Shown piece after piece: positions 41,398-51,238 of a stretch of DNA of 61,975 nt. The notes beneath the pieces are model-generated. The model ran no database searches. It saw only the letters and a list, made by a program, of their open reading frames with translations, and had not been told where the DNA came from. Location: assembly GCA_003211115.1 (NCBI GenBank), contig QCTP01000004.1, positions 1 to 61,975 on the forward strand, read 5' to 3'. A program made the position numbers and the translations under genes. The stretch's first letter is position 1; the number at the start of each line of letters is the position of its first letter. This stretch comes from Prochlorococcus sp. AG-673-M19. Lineage in GTDB: Bacteria; Cyanobacteriota; Cyanobacteriia; PCC-6307; Cyanobiaceae.

Positions 41398-42552
41398 ATG
41401 AATAATTATCTAAATTTTAAAATTGTTGGTTCAGGGCCCTCTGGTTTGCTTTTGGCTATATCTTTAGCGAAATTAAATTTCAACATTTACATAACAGATT
41501 TAATAACAAGAGAAAAACTAATAAATAAGGACAAAACATACGCTATTACTCATTCAACAAGAAAGATACTTTTAAAATTTAATCTGTGGAGTAAATTAAA
41601 ATCTTATCTTTATAAATTTGATTCTCTTTCAATTTCAGATAGTGTAATTTCTGATTTTACAATTTTAACTACTTCCGACTTAGATAAAGATATTAGTTCT
41701 TTAGATACTATTGGTTGGGTAGTTAAACATTCTGATCTTATGAATATATTTTTTGATGAGGTCGATAAAATGGATAATATATTTTTTAAATCTTCTATAG
41801 ACTTAACTTCTGATGATATTAAATTTGATTATAAATTTATATCAACTGGAGCAAATTCAAACAACAAAAAAAATCAAAATTTTATAGGTATTAAAAAATC
41901 ATATAATCAGTCCTGTTTAACATTTGAAGTTTTAGTTAGGGGTAATGTTCCTAGTCGCGCATATGAAATATTTAGGAAGGAAGGTCCATTGGCTTTATTA
42001 CCACTAGATAAAAATAAATATCAGGTAATTTGGACAGCAAATACATCTAAATCAATAGATAGATTAAATTCAAGTAAAAGCTTTTTGTTAGACAATTTGT
42101 CAACAATACTACCTGAAAATTTTAAGTTAGATCAAATCAATAGTGAGATTAATATTTTTCCTGTCTCCCTATCTTTTCGTTTGCCAATTTTTAATTTCAA
42201 AAAGGTTGTCTATGTTGGAGATTCTTTTCATACTTTCCATCCTGTTGGGGGACAAGGATTAAACACTTGTTGGAGAGATGTGAATGTTATATATGATATT
42301 TTTAAGAGAGATATATCCACAAGTAATAGATCTTTAAATATATTGAAATATAAATACTATTTTATAAGATTTTTAGATATTATTTCAACTATTGTTATTA
42401 CAGATTCTTTAATTCAATTTTTTGCAAATAATAAATTTTTCTTATTACCTTTAAGAAAATTATCCTTTCTACTTTTAAATAAGTTTATTTTAATAAGGAG
42501 AATTGTATTAAATCATATGACTAAGTCTTTAATCTATTCATCAATTAAATAA
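41398..42552 (+). CDS. UbiH-like FAD-dependent monooxygenase
   Basis: KIVGSGPSGLLLAISLAKL and GDSFHTFHPVGGQGLNTCWRDV. Confidence 0.85.
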   Translation: MNNYLNFKIVGSGPSGLLLAISLAKLNFNIYITDLITREKLINKDKTYAITHSTRKILLKFNLWSKLKSYLYKFDSLSISDSVISDFTILTTSDLDKDISSLDTIGWVVKHSDLMNIFFDEVDKMDNIFFKSSIDLTSDDIKFDYKFISTGANSNNKKNQNFIGIKKSYNQSCLTFEVLVRGNVPSRAYEIFRKEGPLALLPLDKNKYQVIWTANTSKSIDRLNSSKSFLLDNLSTILPENFKLDQINSEINIFPVSLSFRLPIFNFKKVVYVGDSFHTFHPVGGQGLNTCWRDVNVIYDIFKRDISTSNRSLNILKYKYYFIRFLDIISTIVITDSLIQFFANNKFFLLPLRKLSFLLLNKFILIRRIVLNHMTKSLIYSSIK

Positions 42553-42557
42553 TTTCT

Positions 42558-42752
42558 ATGGATAATTATTCAAATAGAAAAATAATATCTTTTCTTATGG
42601 ATGAAATTGGATTAAACGTTTCTTCGATCGAGCTAGGATTAAATTTGTCAATAAAAAATAATACGCCGCTTCCAATTATTCTTTGGAATTATGGAATATT
42701 AACAATTGAAGAACTGGATGTGTTTTATACATTTTTATTTCAAAGTAAGTAA
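42558..42752 (+). CDS. DUF2949-like small protein
   Basis: FLMDEIGLNVSSIELGLNLSIKNNTPLPIILWNYGILTIEELD. Confidence 0.65.
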   Translation: MDNYSNRKIISFLMDEIGLNVSSIELGLNLSIKNNTPLPIILWNYGILTIEELDVFYTFLFQSK

Positions 42753-42795
42753 TAAATATTCTGTTATAATTTGTAAATAGCATTCTTAGTTTACT

Positions 42796-43320
42796 ATTAC
42801 TATTTTATCTAAAGGTACAAGGATATCTAGAGAATCTATTCAAAGACTTGATTTACTTTTATTAGCTCTAGAAACTATTGATTTAAATGGTGCTGAATCT
42901 TTATATTCTTTATCAGTCAAACTTAATTTAAAGGAAGTCTTACCTAATAAAGTTACTATTTGGAAACTGAGGAATAATAACCCAATGAGGAATTCTTTTA
43001 ACAATATTGATATTAAATTAGAGGAATTTGAAGCACTAATTAAACTTGCTGCTGAAATGGCAAAATTATTATATCCCTTCATAAGACAAATACTTCAATC
43101 TAGAGATGATCTTATAAGAAATCCTAATGCTTGGAATGAATTTAAGAATAGATATATTGAATTAATTAGTGAAAGATTTAATACTAATAGTATGAAGGTC
43201 AAAAGACTTCTGGATCCTAATAGTAATGATGAGGTTTTTAATAAAATTATACTTACTTTAGCTTTATGCGTATCAGAAGATGGTTATCTAAAATTAAGAA
43301 CAACTTTACTTAATTATTGA
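42796..43320 (+). CDS. DUF3038-like protein; frame extends upstream of the annotated ATG (42985), possible ATT start
   Basis: Open in frame from 42790: (ATT)TILSKGTRISRESIQRLDLLLLALETIDLNGAESLYSLSVKLNLKEVLPNKVTIWKLRNNNPMRNSF... Confidence 0.65.
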   Translation: MTILSKGTRISRESIQRLDLLLLALETIDLNGAESLYSLSVKLNLKEVLPNKVTIWKLRNNNPMRNSFNNIDIKLEEFEALIKLAAEMAKLLYPFIRQILQSRDDLIRNPNAWNEFKNRYIELISERFNTNSMKVKRLLDPNSNDEVFNKIILTLALCVSEDGYLKLRTTLLNY

Positions 43321-43321
43321 T

Positions 43322-43951
43322 ATGTTACAAAATAAATTTTTATTTAATCAATCTTCAGTAAGCCTTGAAATTATTGGATTGCCTGATTATTCGAATAACG
43401 AAAATAAAGATTACATATCAATTATTTCGCAATGGAAACTTATAATTATTGATAAACCTGTTATTGAGGGAAATCTTGATCATTTAAAGTCAATTATGAA
43501 AGCTTTTTATTCTTACTCTGTTTCTCTTTTAAATGATGAAAATGCAATATATAAATCCAATTTAATTGATATTATCCCTGAGAATTTTTATACACATACA
43601 CTTCTTTTGAAGAGTTCAAAACCTGAGGTAAAGCCTTTAATTATAAGGATTGGGAATTCAGTTTTATCAGATATAATAAATTGCTTCGACCAATTAGGCT
43701 CTTCTAATAATGTTAAAAATATTTACCAAAAAGAATTTACAAGCTTAAAAAATAAAAATTATTTAAATTTATTGGATAAAAAAAATATCTCTAATTTTCT
43801 ATTGCCACCATTAATTTCATTATTCTCTATTTTTGTTGTTTCTACTGCTTTTATTTATGTTTATGAAGGAATTGATAATAATGATAATCGCTCCTTATTA
43901 AAGACTAAAAACAAACTTATTAGCATTCAATCCACAGACAAGTTACTATAA
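43322..43951 (+). CDS. DUF4335-like protein
   Basis: Immediately follows the DUF3038-like gene; SVSLEIIGLPDYSNNENKDYISIISQWKL. Confidence 0.7.
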   Translation: MLQNKFLFNQSSVSLEIIGLPDYSNNENKDYISIISQWKLIIIDKPVIEGNLDHLKSIMKAFYSYSVSLLNDENAIYKSNLIDIIPENFYTHTLLLKSSKPEVKPLIIRIGNSVLSDIINCFDQLGSSNNVKNIYQKEFTSLKNKNYLNLLDKKNISNFLLPPLISLFSIFVVSTAFIYVYEGIDNNDNRSLLKTKNKLISIQSTDKLL

Positions 43952-43957
43952 AAAAAA

Positions 43958-43975
43958 TATTCTTATATAAGAATA
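43958..43975. repeat. 18-bp perfect palindrome TATTCTTATATAAGAATA, intergenic, possibly terminator-related
   Basis: Exact self-reverse-complement, flanked by an A run and TTTT. Confidence 0.5.
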
Positions 43976-44007
43976 ACTTTTGATTAAATTATGTGATTTT
44001 TTTATAA

Positions 44008-44373
44008 ATGGCTGATTTAAAAATACCAAATTTGAATAAGAATTCTGATAAATATTTTTTTAAAAAAAAGTTATCTCTGAGGAGAAAGTCTAAAAAGAAA
44101 TTGATAAAAGAATCTTTTGTTATGTTATTTTTTAGTGCATTAATAATTTATCTAAATTATTTAATCCCAAATAAAATTTCAATTTTTAATAATTTATTAA
44201 ATAATTTCAGTAAATTGTTGACTAACTTGTTGGAGTCTATCTCCTATATTTATGAAATTTGTTTATCTATATTTATTATTTTTTCATTAACTTTTGCTTT
44301 AGTTTTGATTATAGGCTCTTTATCTAGAATATTAAAAGTAGTAAAAAGAAGAACTAGCCGAATAAAACTTTAA
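44008..44373 (+). CDS. Hypothetical membrane protein
   Basis: 121-aa ORF with two hydrophobic helices. Confidence 0.6.
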   Translation: MADLKIPNLNKNSDKYFFKKKLSLRRKSKKKLIKESFVMLFFSALIIYLNYLIPNKISIFNNLLNNFSKLLTNLLESISYIYEICLSIFIIFSLTFALVLIIGSLSRILKVVKRRTSRIKL

Positions 44374-44531
44374 ATAGGGTTCATCAAACCACCGCTTCCA
44401 GAATCTGAATCATCGTCATCATTTTCTGTCTCAAAACCTAATAAAGCATATATACCAACTGCTACAGATGAAATTAGTAATGTAAAAGGTAAAATCGAAG
44501 ATTGTAATCCGACGTCAATGTATTCACCCAT
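44370..44531 (-). CDS. 53-aa membrane protein with acidic tail
   Basis: MGEYIDVGLQSSILPFTLLISSVAVGIYALLGFETENDDDDSDSGSGGLMNPI, complete ORF. Confidence 0.65.
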   Translation of the reverse strand: MGEYIDVGLQSSILPFTLLISSVAVGIYALLGFETENDDDDSDSGSGGLMNPI

Positions 44532-44604
44532 ATAACTAAAAAAATTTTTTATAACCTAACCGAAATTAAACTTATCCGCGGTTATTAAATATTTATTTAA
44601 TGTT

Positions 44605-47600
44605 TTATATCTTTGTAACGGAGGTATTTTTATCGAAGTTGTTTATTTCATTTACAAATAGTCCTAACCACAATATTAATTGATCAATTTGATTTTGAAT
44701 ATCAGTAACCCCTAATCCTCTAATGATTATTTTTGAGAATTGATAATCTTCTTCAAAATAGAATTTATTCTGAATATTTATTGGTAAAGCATTTTTTATA
44801 AGTTTAAATGTTGAATTTTTGAGTCTGGTTTCAATTATTATATTTGGTTTTTTAAGTTTTATTTTATTGAAGCCGCACTTTTTAGCTAAAAGTTTTAACT
44901 TCATTAAAAGTATTAGTGACTCTACTGGTTTGGGTAAAACTCCATATCTATTAGACCAGTCAGTAGCTAATTCAGTAAGCTCTCTATTATTTGTACATTC
45001 TGTAGCATATTTATAAGCATCTAATTTCTCTTCTCTATTTAATATCCATGTTGCAGGTATAAAAGCATTAATTGGTAAATCTACTTGAGTGTCATTTACT
45101 TCAGGAATTTCTTGCCCATTTATTTCAGAGATTGCTTCATGTAGCATCTCAATATACAAGTCATATCCGATAGCATTAACTTTGCCGCTTTGTTCTTCTC
45201 CCAATAAACTTCCAACACCTCTTATTTCCATATCTTTCATTGCTAGTTGGTATCCACTACCTAGTTCAGAAAAATCTTTTATAGCTTTTAGCCTTTGTTT
45301 TGAGGCATCGTTGATTTTATTTAAATTTGGATAAAATAACCATGCATGAGCTTGTATACCACTTCTTCCAACTCTTCCTCGTAATTGATAAAGTTGTGAT
45401 AGTCCAAATTTATGTGAATCTTCAATTATAATTGTGTTTACCCTTGGTATATCTAATCCGCTTTCAATTATTGTTGTACATATCATTAAATCTACTTCCC
45501 CATTATTAAATGAAATCATTGCATTTTCGAGATCTATCTCATTCATTTGTCCATGAGCAATTATAAATTTCAAATCTACGAACATACTTTTTAATTTATT
45601 AACTGCTTGATCTATGTCAGAAATTCTTGGGAGAACATAGAATATTTGACCACCTCTATCAAGTTCTTGATTTATCGCAGTTCTGATTACATCAATATCA
45701 ATTTCAGATAAATAAGTTTTTATAGATCTTCTTGAGGGGGGTGGAGTATTTAGCAAACTCATTTGTCTTAAGCCAGACAAACTCATGTATAAAGTTCTTG
45801 GAATGGGTGTAGCAGAAAGAGTTAAAACATCAATATTTGTTTTAATATTTTTAATTTTCTCTTTTTGCCTAACTCCAAATCTTTGTTCCTCATCAATAAC
45901 TAGTAAACCAAGATTTTTTATTTCGATTTCTTTTCCTAAAATTTGATGAGTAGCTATAACTAAATCAATCTTATTATTTTTTAATCCAGCATAAATATCT
46001 TTTTTCTCAGAACTTGTTTTAAATCTGTTTAGTAAAGATACTTTTATTGGATATGGTGAAAATCTATTATAAAAAGTTCTCCAGTGTTGTTGAGCTAAAA
46101 TTGTTGTTGGGGCAAGTAAGATTACCTGCTTACCAGATGTGATTGCTTTAAAAATTGCTCTTACAGCTACTTCTGTTTTGCCGAACCCAACATCTCCACA
46201 AACTAATCTATCCATTGGTTTATTACTTTCCATATCATTTTTAATTTCTTTAACAGCGGTTAATTGGTCTGGAGTTGGTTGATATGGGAATGACTCTTCT
46301 AATTCTTTTTGCCATGGTCCGTCTTCGGGGTATATATGTCCTTGAAGTTTTTCCCTCTTTGCATAAAGTTTTAGTATATCTAGGGCAACTTTTTTTATAA
46401 TTTTCCTATTTTTATCTTTGATTTTTAACCATTCCGTGCCTCCCAATCTATTGATTTTGGGCCTAACTTTTCCAGTAGATCTATATTTGTTTATACTACC
46501 TAATTGATCTGCTGCAACACTGATTTTCCCATCAAGATATTGAATGACTAAGTAGTCTCTTGATTCACCGGTTATATTTATTTTTTCTAATTTCAAAAAT
46601 CGGCCAATACCATGATTTTTATGAACTATGAAATCTCCTGGATTTATTTTATTTAAATTTATGTTGGAATTTATACTCCTTTTTCTTCTTCTTATAAAAA
46701 CATTATTAAATAATGCTTGTTGAGAAAATAATTCCTTATCTGTTATAAGAATTACTTTCCATATTGGTAAATAAAATCCCTCTATTTCATAATTATTTTT
46801 ATTTTTAATAATTATTGGTATAGATTTATCAATTAATTTGTATGCGGTATCAAGATCATTGGGCTTCTCAAGATAGTTAGAATTACAATCATGTTCAAAA
46901 AATAAACTCCTTGTTCTTAGTGGCTGCGCCGATAAAATCCAGACTTTATTTTTATTTAATACATATTTATTTATATCTTTTGAAAGTTTACCTATATTTT
47001 TTGAAGAAGAATTTATACGTTTATCGGATAAAAGAAACCTATTATTTACATTTCTTTTCGATTCAAATTCAAATAAATTTATAATATTAAATTTACTAAA
47101 TGATTCTTCAATTGTTTGAAATTTTTTATGAAGATTAGGTTTAACTTCTTTATTTATATTATTAGATATTAAGTTATGAGCGATATTATCTTTGTATTGA
47201 TCAAAATTATTAACTGATTCGATATACCAATTCTTAGCAAATTTATTACAATCCTCAATTTCATCAACAACAATTATTGTATCTTCATTAATATAATTTA
47301 TTATATTTGATGGGTTATCTTCAACTATTCCTAAGTATCTATCTAGATTATTTTTAGTTGTTATTTCGTCTGAATTAAAAATATTTTTATTTGATAAATA
47401 TTCTAACTTTGTTCTTATTAATAAATTAAATCCAACTTGTACAATTTCAACTATATTAATATTATCTAATGTTCTTTGTGTTACTGGATCATATTCTCTT
47501 ATCTTATCAATAATATTATCAAAGAATTCAATTCTAATGGGGAGTTCGTTATTCACGGGATATATATCAATAATTTCTCCCCTTCTACTCCATGAACCTT

Positions 47601-48120
47601 CTTCAGAAGTCAAGTTTTCTTTGTTATAACCTAACAAAACTAGCTTATTTGTTAACTCTTTTATTTCTAATTCTTGATTCTTTCTTAGTGTAACTATATT
47701 ATCTTTAAAAATTTTTTTATTAATTAGATGAGGTTGAAGAGCTCTTTCTGTTGTTATTATTATTTTTATATCTTTTTTTTCTTCTTTAATAAGTTTTGAG
47801 ATAACTGATAACTGTGTATATTCAGTCTCTTTGGACTTGTTAATTGATGCATATGGTAAATTTTCAATAGGTGGATAATACATAACATTTTTATCAACTA
47901 TATTTTTAAAATATCCGTACCATTTGAAAGCAATTTCTTCATTAGGACTAATAAGTAAGATATCCTTATTTTCTTTATTTGCAATACTATTTATAATTAT
48001 TGATTTTGCATATCTACTGGAACCAATTATATTTAATTCATTATCTTTTTTTATTCTTTTTACTAACTCCGTTATTATTTGCGAATTTGAAATATAACTA
48101 ATTAATGAATTTAAACTCAT
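44605..48120 (-). CDS. mfd: Transcription-repair coupling factor
   Basis: DRLVCGDVGFGKTEVAVRAIFKA, LSATPIPRTLYMSLSGLRQMSLL, QLYQLRGRVGRS. Confidence 0.97.
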   Translation of the reverse strand: MSLNSLISYISNSQIITELVKRIKKDNELNIIGSSRYAKSIIINSIANKENKDILLISPNEEIAFKWYGYFKNIVDKNVMYYPPIENLPYASINKSKETEYTQLSVISKLIKEEKKDIKIIITTERALQPHLINKKIFKDNIVTLRKNQELEIKELTNKLVLLGYNKENLTSEEGSWSRRGEIIDIYPVNNELPIRIEFFDNIIDKIREYDPVTQRTLDNINIVEIVQVGFNLLIRTKLEYLSNKNIFNSDEITTKNNLDRYLGIVEDNPSNIINYINEDTIIVVDEIEDCNKFAKNWYIESVNNFDQYKDNIAHNLISNNINKEVKPNLHKKFQTIEESFSKFNIINLFEFESKRNVNNRFLLSDKRINSSSKNIGKLSKDINKYVLNKNKVWILSAQPLRTRSLFFEHDCNSNYLEKPNDLDTAYKLIDKSIPIIIKNKNNYEIEGFYLPIWKVILITDKELFSQQALFNNVFIRRRKRSINSNINLNKINPGDFIVHKNHGIGRFLKLEKINITGESRDYLVIQYLDGKISVAADQLGSINKYRSTGKVRPKINRLGGTEWLKIKDKNRKIIKKVALDILKLYAKREKLQGHIYPEDGPWQKELEESFPYQPTPDQLTAVKEIKNDMESNKPMDRLVCGDVGFGKTEVAVRAIFKAITSGKQVILLAPTTILAQQHWRTFYNRFSPYPIKVSLLNRFKTSSEKKDIYAGLKNNKIDLVIATHQILGKEIEIKNLGLLVIDEEQRFGVRQKEKIKNIKTNIDVLTLSATPIPRTLYMSLSGLRQMSLLNTPPPSRRSIKTYLSEIDIDVIRTAINQELDRGGQIFYVLPRISDIDQAVNKLKSMFVDLKFIIAHGQMNEIDLENAMISFNNGEVDLMICTTIIESGLDIPRVNTIIIEDSHKFGLSQLYQLRGRVGRSGIQAHAWLFYPNLNKINDASKQRLKAIKDFSELGSGYQLAMKDMEIRGVGSLLGEEQSGKVNAIGYDLYIEMLHEAISEINGQEIPEVNDTQVDLPINAFIPATWILNREEKLDAYKYATECTNNRELTELATDWSNRYGVLPKPVESLILLMKLKLLAKKCGFNKIKLKKPNIIIETRLKNSTFKLIKNALPINIQNKFYFEEDYQFSKIIIRGLGVTDIQNQIDQLILWLGLFVNEINNFDKNTSVTKI

Positions 48121-48194
48121 ATATATTTAATTAACTTGATAACTACTTAAGGTCATATTATATTATATTTTAAAAAGATTGTGAATTATAATTA

Positions 48195-48896
48195 ATGGAT
48201 TCAGCTGCAATAAATTCTTTTATCCCAACACTTGACCAGGTTGATAGTTGGTCAGAAATTCTTACACTTTTACCAATATTGATCATTTTAGAATTGTTGC
48301 TTTCAGCTGATAATGCTATTGCTTTGGCATCACTTACTAAATCACTTGATAGCCCTGTATTAAGATCTAAAGCTTTAAATTTAGGTATTACGATTTCTTT
48401 ACTATTCAGAATATTTCTTATTCTTTTATCTAATATTCTTCTGAAATTTATAATAATTCGTATCTTTGCAGGTTTATATCTTATTTATTTATTTATTTCA
48501 AATGTTTTTTTTAGCAGAGAATCCGATATTGAAGATTCAGAAAATATAGAAACAAATAATAATTTTAAATTTTTAAAAATTGTAGCTTTACTTTCTTTAA
48601 CTGATTTTGCTTTTTCTATTGATAGTATTACAACAGCTGTTGCTATAAGTGATCAATATATTCTTATTATTTTTGGAGCAATTATAGGAGTATTAGCTTT
48701 AAGATTTACTTCAGGAATATTTCTAAGACTTTTAGAGATATTTTTAAGATTAGAAACTGCTGGTTACATAGCTATTCTCATTGTTGGAATAAAGCTTCTA
48801 CTAAATACACTAGTTGCAGAAACAATTCTTCCAGATTATTATTTTTATATTTTGATACTAATAGCGTTCATATGGGGTTTTTCCAAGAAGGAGTAA
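48195..48896 (+). CDS. TerC-family integral membrane protein
   Basis: LILLELLLSADNAIALASL-like and LTDFAFSIDSITTAVAIS motifs. Confidence 0.85.
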   Translation: MDSAAINSFIPTLDQVDSWSEILTLLPILIILELLLSADNAIALASLTKSLDSPVLRSKALNLGITISLLFRIFLILLSNILLKFIIIRIFAGLYLIYLFISNVFFSRESDIEDSENIETNNNFKFLKIVALLSLTDFAFSIDSITTAVAISDQYILIIFGAIIGVLALRFTSGIFLRLLEIFLRLETAGYIAILIVGIKLLLNTLVAETILPDYYFYILILIAFIWGFSKKE

Positions 48897-48900
48897 ATAC

Positions 48901-49887
48901 TTAGTCGGAAAATTTTTCACCAATTACAGGATTTAATTGTTGTATCAATTGATTTTGACTAGATATATTTTTACCTTCTAGTTTTGCTTCTAGTATAAGA
49001 ATCGGATCAGTTTTTGTTGATATAACTATTCCTTCATTTTCTATAAGACCAATTATAAATCCAGGCTTTAATTTATTACTTAAAAATTTATAATGTTTAT
49101 TATAAATTTCTTCAATTGTTAGGATTCTAATTTTAATTATTTTAAGGTTTTTCTTTTTAAATTTTGTATTGGCTCGAGGGTATAAGGCATTAATTTTTCT
49201 ATAAATATTAACTGAAGTATTTTCCCAATTTATAATGTAATCTGATTTATTTATCATTCTTGCGTATTTTAATTCTCTTTGTAAGTCAGTTTGTTTTATA
49301 AGAAATTGATTAATATCTGCTTTTTTATGTTTTTCTATTCTTGATATTGCTTTCAAAAGTAAATCGGCTGATAGATCACTTAATTTTTTCGTTAATGATT
49401 CATGATTTTCATCATTCGCAATTTTTATTTGTTTTTCAACTAATACGTCTCCAGTATCTAATCCTTCTTCCATTTTCATTATTCCAACACCAGTAAATTC
49501 GTCTCCCTCTAATATTGACCATTGAATTGGCGCAGCACCCCTCCATCTTGGAAGTAGTGATGCATGAGCATTCCATGATTTATATTTTGGAATATCTAAT
49601 ATTGATTTGGGTAAAATCTTTCCATATGCAATTACGATAAACAGATCACAAGATAATTCTTTAAGTTTACTTATAAATTGAATATTACCTTTTATTATTT
49701 CTGGTGTAAAAACTGGAATACTTTCTTTGATAGCATAATCCTTTACTGGTGATGCTATTAATTTGTTACCCCTCGATCTTTTTTTATCAGGCTGAGTAAT
49801 TACGGCAACTATATCATGATTTGATTGTTTTAATACCTCAAGACTTTTAACAGAATATTCAGGAGTACCCCAAAATATAATTCTCAC
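48901..49887 (-). CDS. fmt: Methionyl-tRNA formyltransferase
   Basis: NAHASLLPRWRGAAPIQWSILEGDEFTGVGIMKMEEGLDTGDVL. Confidence 0.95.
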   Translation of the reverse strand: MRIIFWGTPEYSVKSLEVLKQSNHDIVAVITQPDKKRSRGNKLIASPVKDYAIKESIPVFTPEIIKGNIQFISKLKELSCDLFIVIAYGKILPKSILDIPKYKSWNAHASLLPRWRGAAPIQWSILEGDEFTGVGIMKMEEGLDTGDVLVEKQIKIANDENHESLTKKLSDLSADLLLKAISRIEKHKKADINQFLIKQTDLQRELKYARMINKSDYIINWENTSVNIYRKINALYPRANTKFKKKNLKIIKIRILTIEEIYNKHYKFLSNKLKPGFIIGLIENEGIVISTKTDPILILEAKLEGKNISSQNQLIQQLNPVIGEKFSD

Positions 49888-51236
49888 TCGTCACCAGTTA
49901 TAGATAATTCATTAATCCATACATGTGGAGAAATCCCGTTTGTAGTTAATTCTTCTTCATTTTCAATATTCACTATATTTTTTAAAAGATATTTTATATC
50001 ACCTGCAACAGTGGCCGATTCAATTGAACATTTCTCCCCATTTTTATAATGCCATCCATCAAAGGGAAGAGAAAAAGATCCTTGACTTGCTCTAACTCCT
50101 GCATGAATAGCATTTAATTCTTCAATATATACAAACTCTCCTTTATAGTTTTCGTGATCTAATGATGTATTTAATTCCGAACATTCATTTGATCTTTCAA
50201 TTACTATCCAATCTGGAGATACTGATACTTTCGAACCAAGTCCTGCATGACCAGTAGGTGTAGTATTAAAAATTTTTGCAGTCGATTCCGAATGCAGAAA
50301 GTTTTCTAATTTACCTTTATTAATTATGCTTAATTTTTTTGTTGGAGTCCCTTCACCATCGAAAGGTGCAGAAGATATATTTTTATCATTTAGTCCATCA
50401 TCATAGATATTCAAAGCAGGAATTGAAATTAAATCTCCAATAGAGTTTTTATTTGAAAGACTTGTACCGTCTATAATGCTTCTTGCATTGAATATTGAAC
50501 TAAATGCATTTATCAGCGTTAGAAATGCTTCAGGCGATAAACAAACTAGATACTTACCTGTTGTTATTGATGAGTAATGTAAATGTGCAATTGTTTTCTT
50601 TGATGCTTCTTTGATACAGGAATCGATATCAATGTCTTCTACTCCATAACCAAGTTTAACTGAACCTGAACTACGAGGCTTTTTATTTTTTTCTTCTGCT
50701 CTAGCATATAAATACATAGCTGCTTGACTTTTACTATGATTTCGAAATGCCCCATCACTGTTAGCATAAATTCTTTCGTAAAAACTTTCTGACAAACCAT
50801 TATAAGGAATAGATTTTATAGCTTCATGACTTCCAATGAGCTTCGATTCGGCTTCTCTAAGAATATTAAGTAGCTTTTTAATACCTAATGGATTTTTTTT
50901 CTCAACTTCTTTTACATCTATAGGATCTTTAGCTAGGGGGGAAAAATCCGTAATTTCATTTTTATTTCCAAATTCTGAAGCCACAGATGCTTGTTCTAAA
51001 GCCTTTTTAATACCTTTTTCACTTAGATCACTGGTTGTAGTGATACCTACTAAGTTTTCCTTATTCCAAACCCTCAATGTTATAACCTGTTTTTGTGATG
51101 CCTTTAATTGTTTTGCTTTTCCTCTATCAACTTGAACAGAATAATCATTAGAAAAGCTAGCACCGTAATCCCATTTATCAATATTTAATATATTTGCTGC
51201 GTTTGTTATTTTAGAGGTTATTTCCGTTGCATTCAT
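49884..51236 (-). CDS. TldE/PmbA-like protease subunit
   Basis: PmbA-type C-terminal domain ending GISPHVWINELSITGDE. Confidence 0.85.
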   Translation of the reverse strand: MNATEITSKITNAANILNIDKWDYGASFSNDYSVQVDRGKAKQLKASQKQVITLRVWNKENLVGITTTSDLSEKGIKKALEQASVASEFGNKNEITDFSPLAKDPIDVKEVEKKNPLGIKKLLNILREAESKLIGSHEAIKSIPYNGLSESFYERIYANSDGAFRNHSKSQAAMYLYARAEEKNKKPRSSGSVKLGYGVEDIDIDSCIKEASKKTIAHLHYSSITTGKYLVCLSPEAFLTLINAFSSIFNARSIIDGTSLSNKNSIGDLISIPALNIYDDGLNDKNISSAPFDGEGTPTKKLSIINKGKLENFLHSESTAKIFNTTPTGHAGLGSKVSVSPDWIVIERSNECSELNTSLDHENYKGEFVYIEELNAIHAGVRASQGSFSLPFDGWHYKNGEKCSIESATVAGDIKYLLKNIVNIENEEELTTNGISPHVWINELSITGDE

Positions 51237-51238
51237 TT

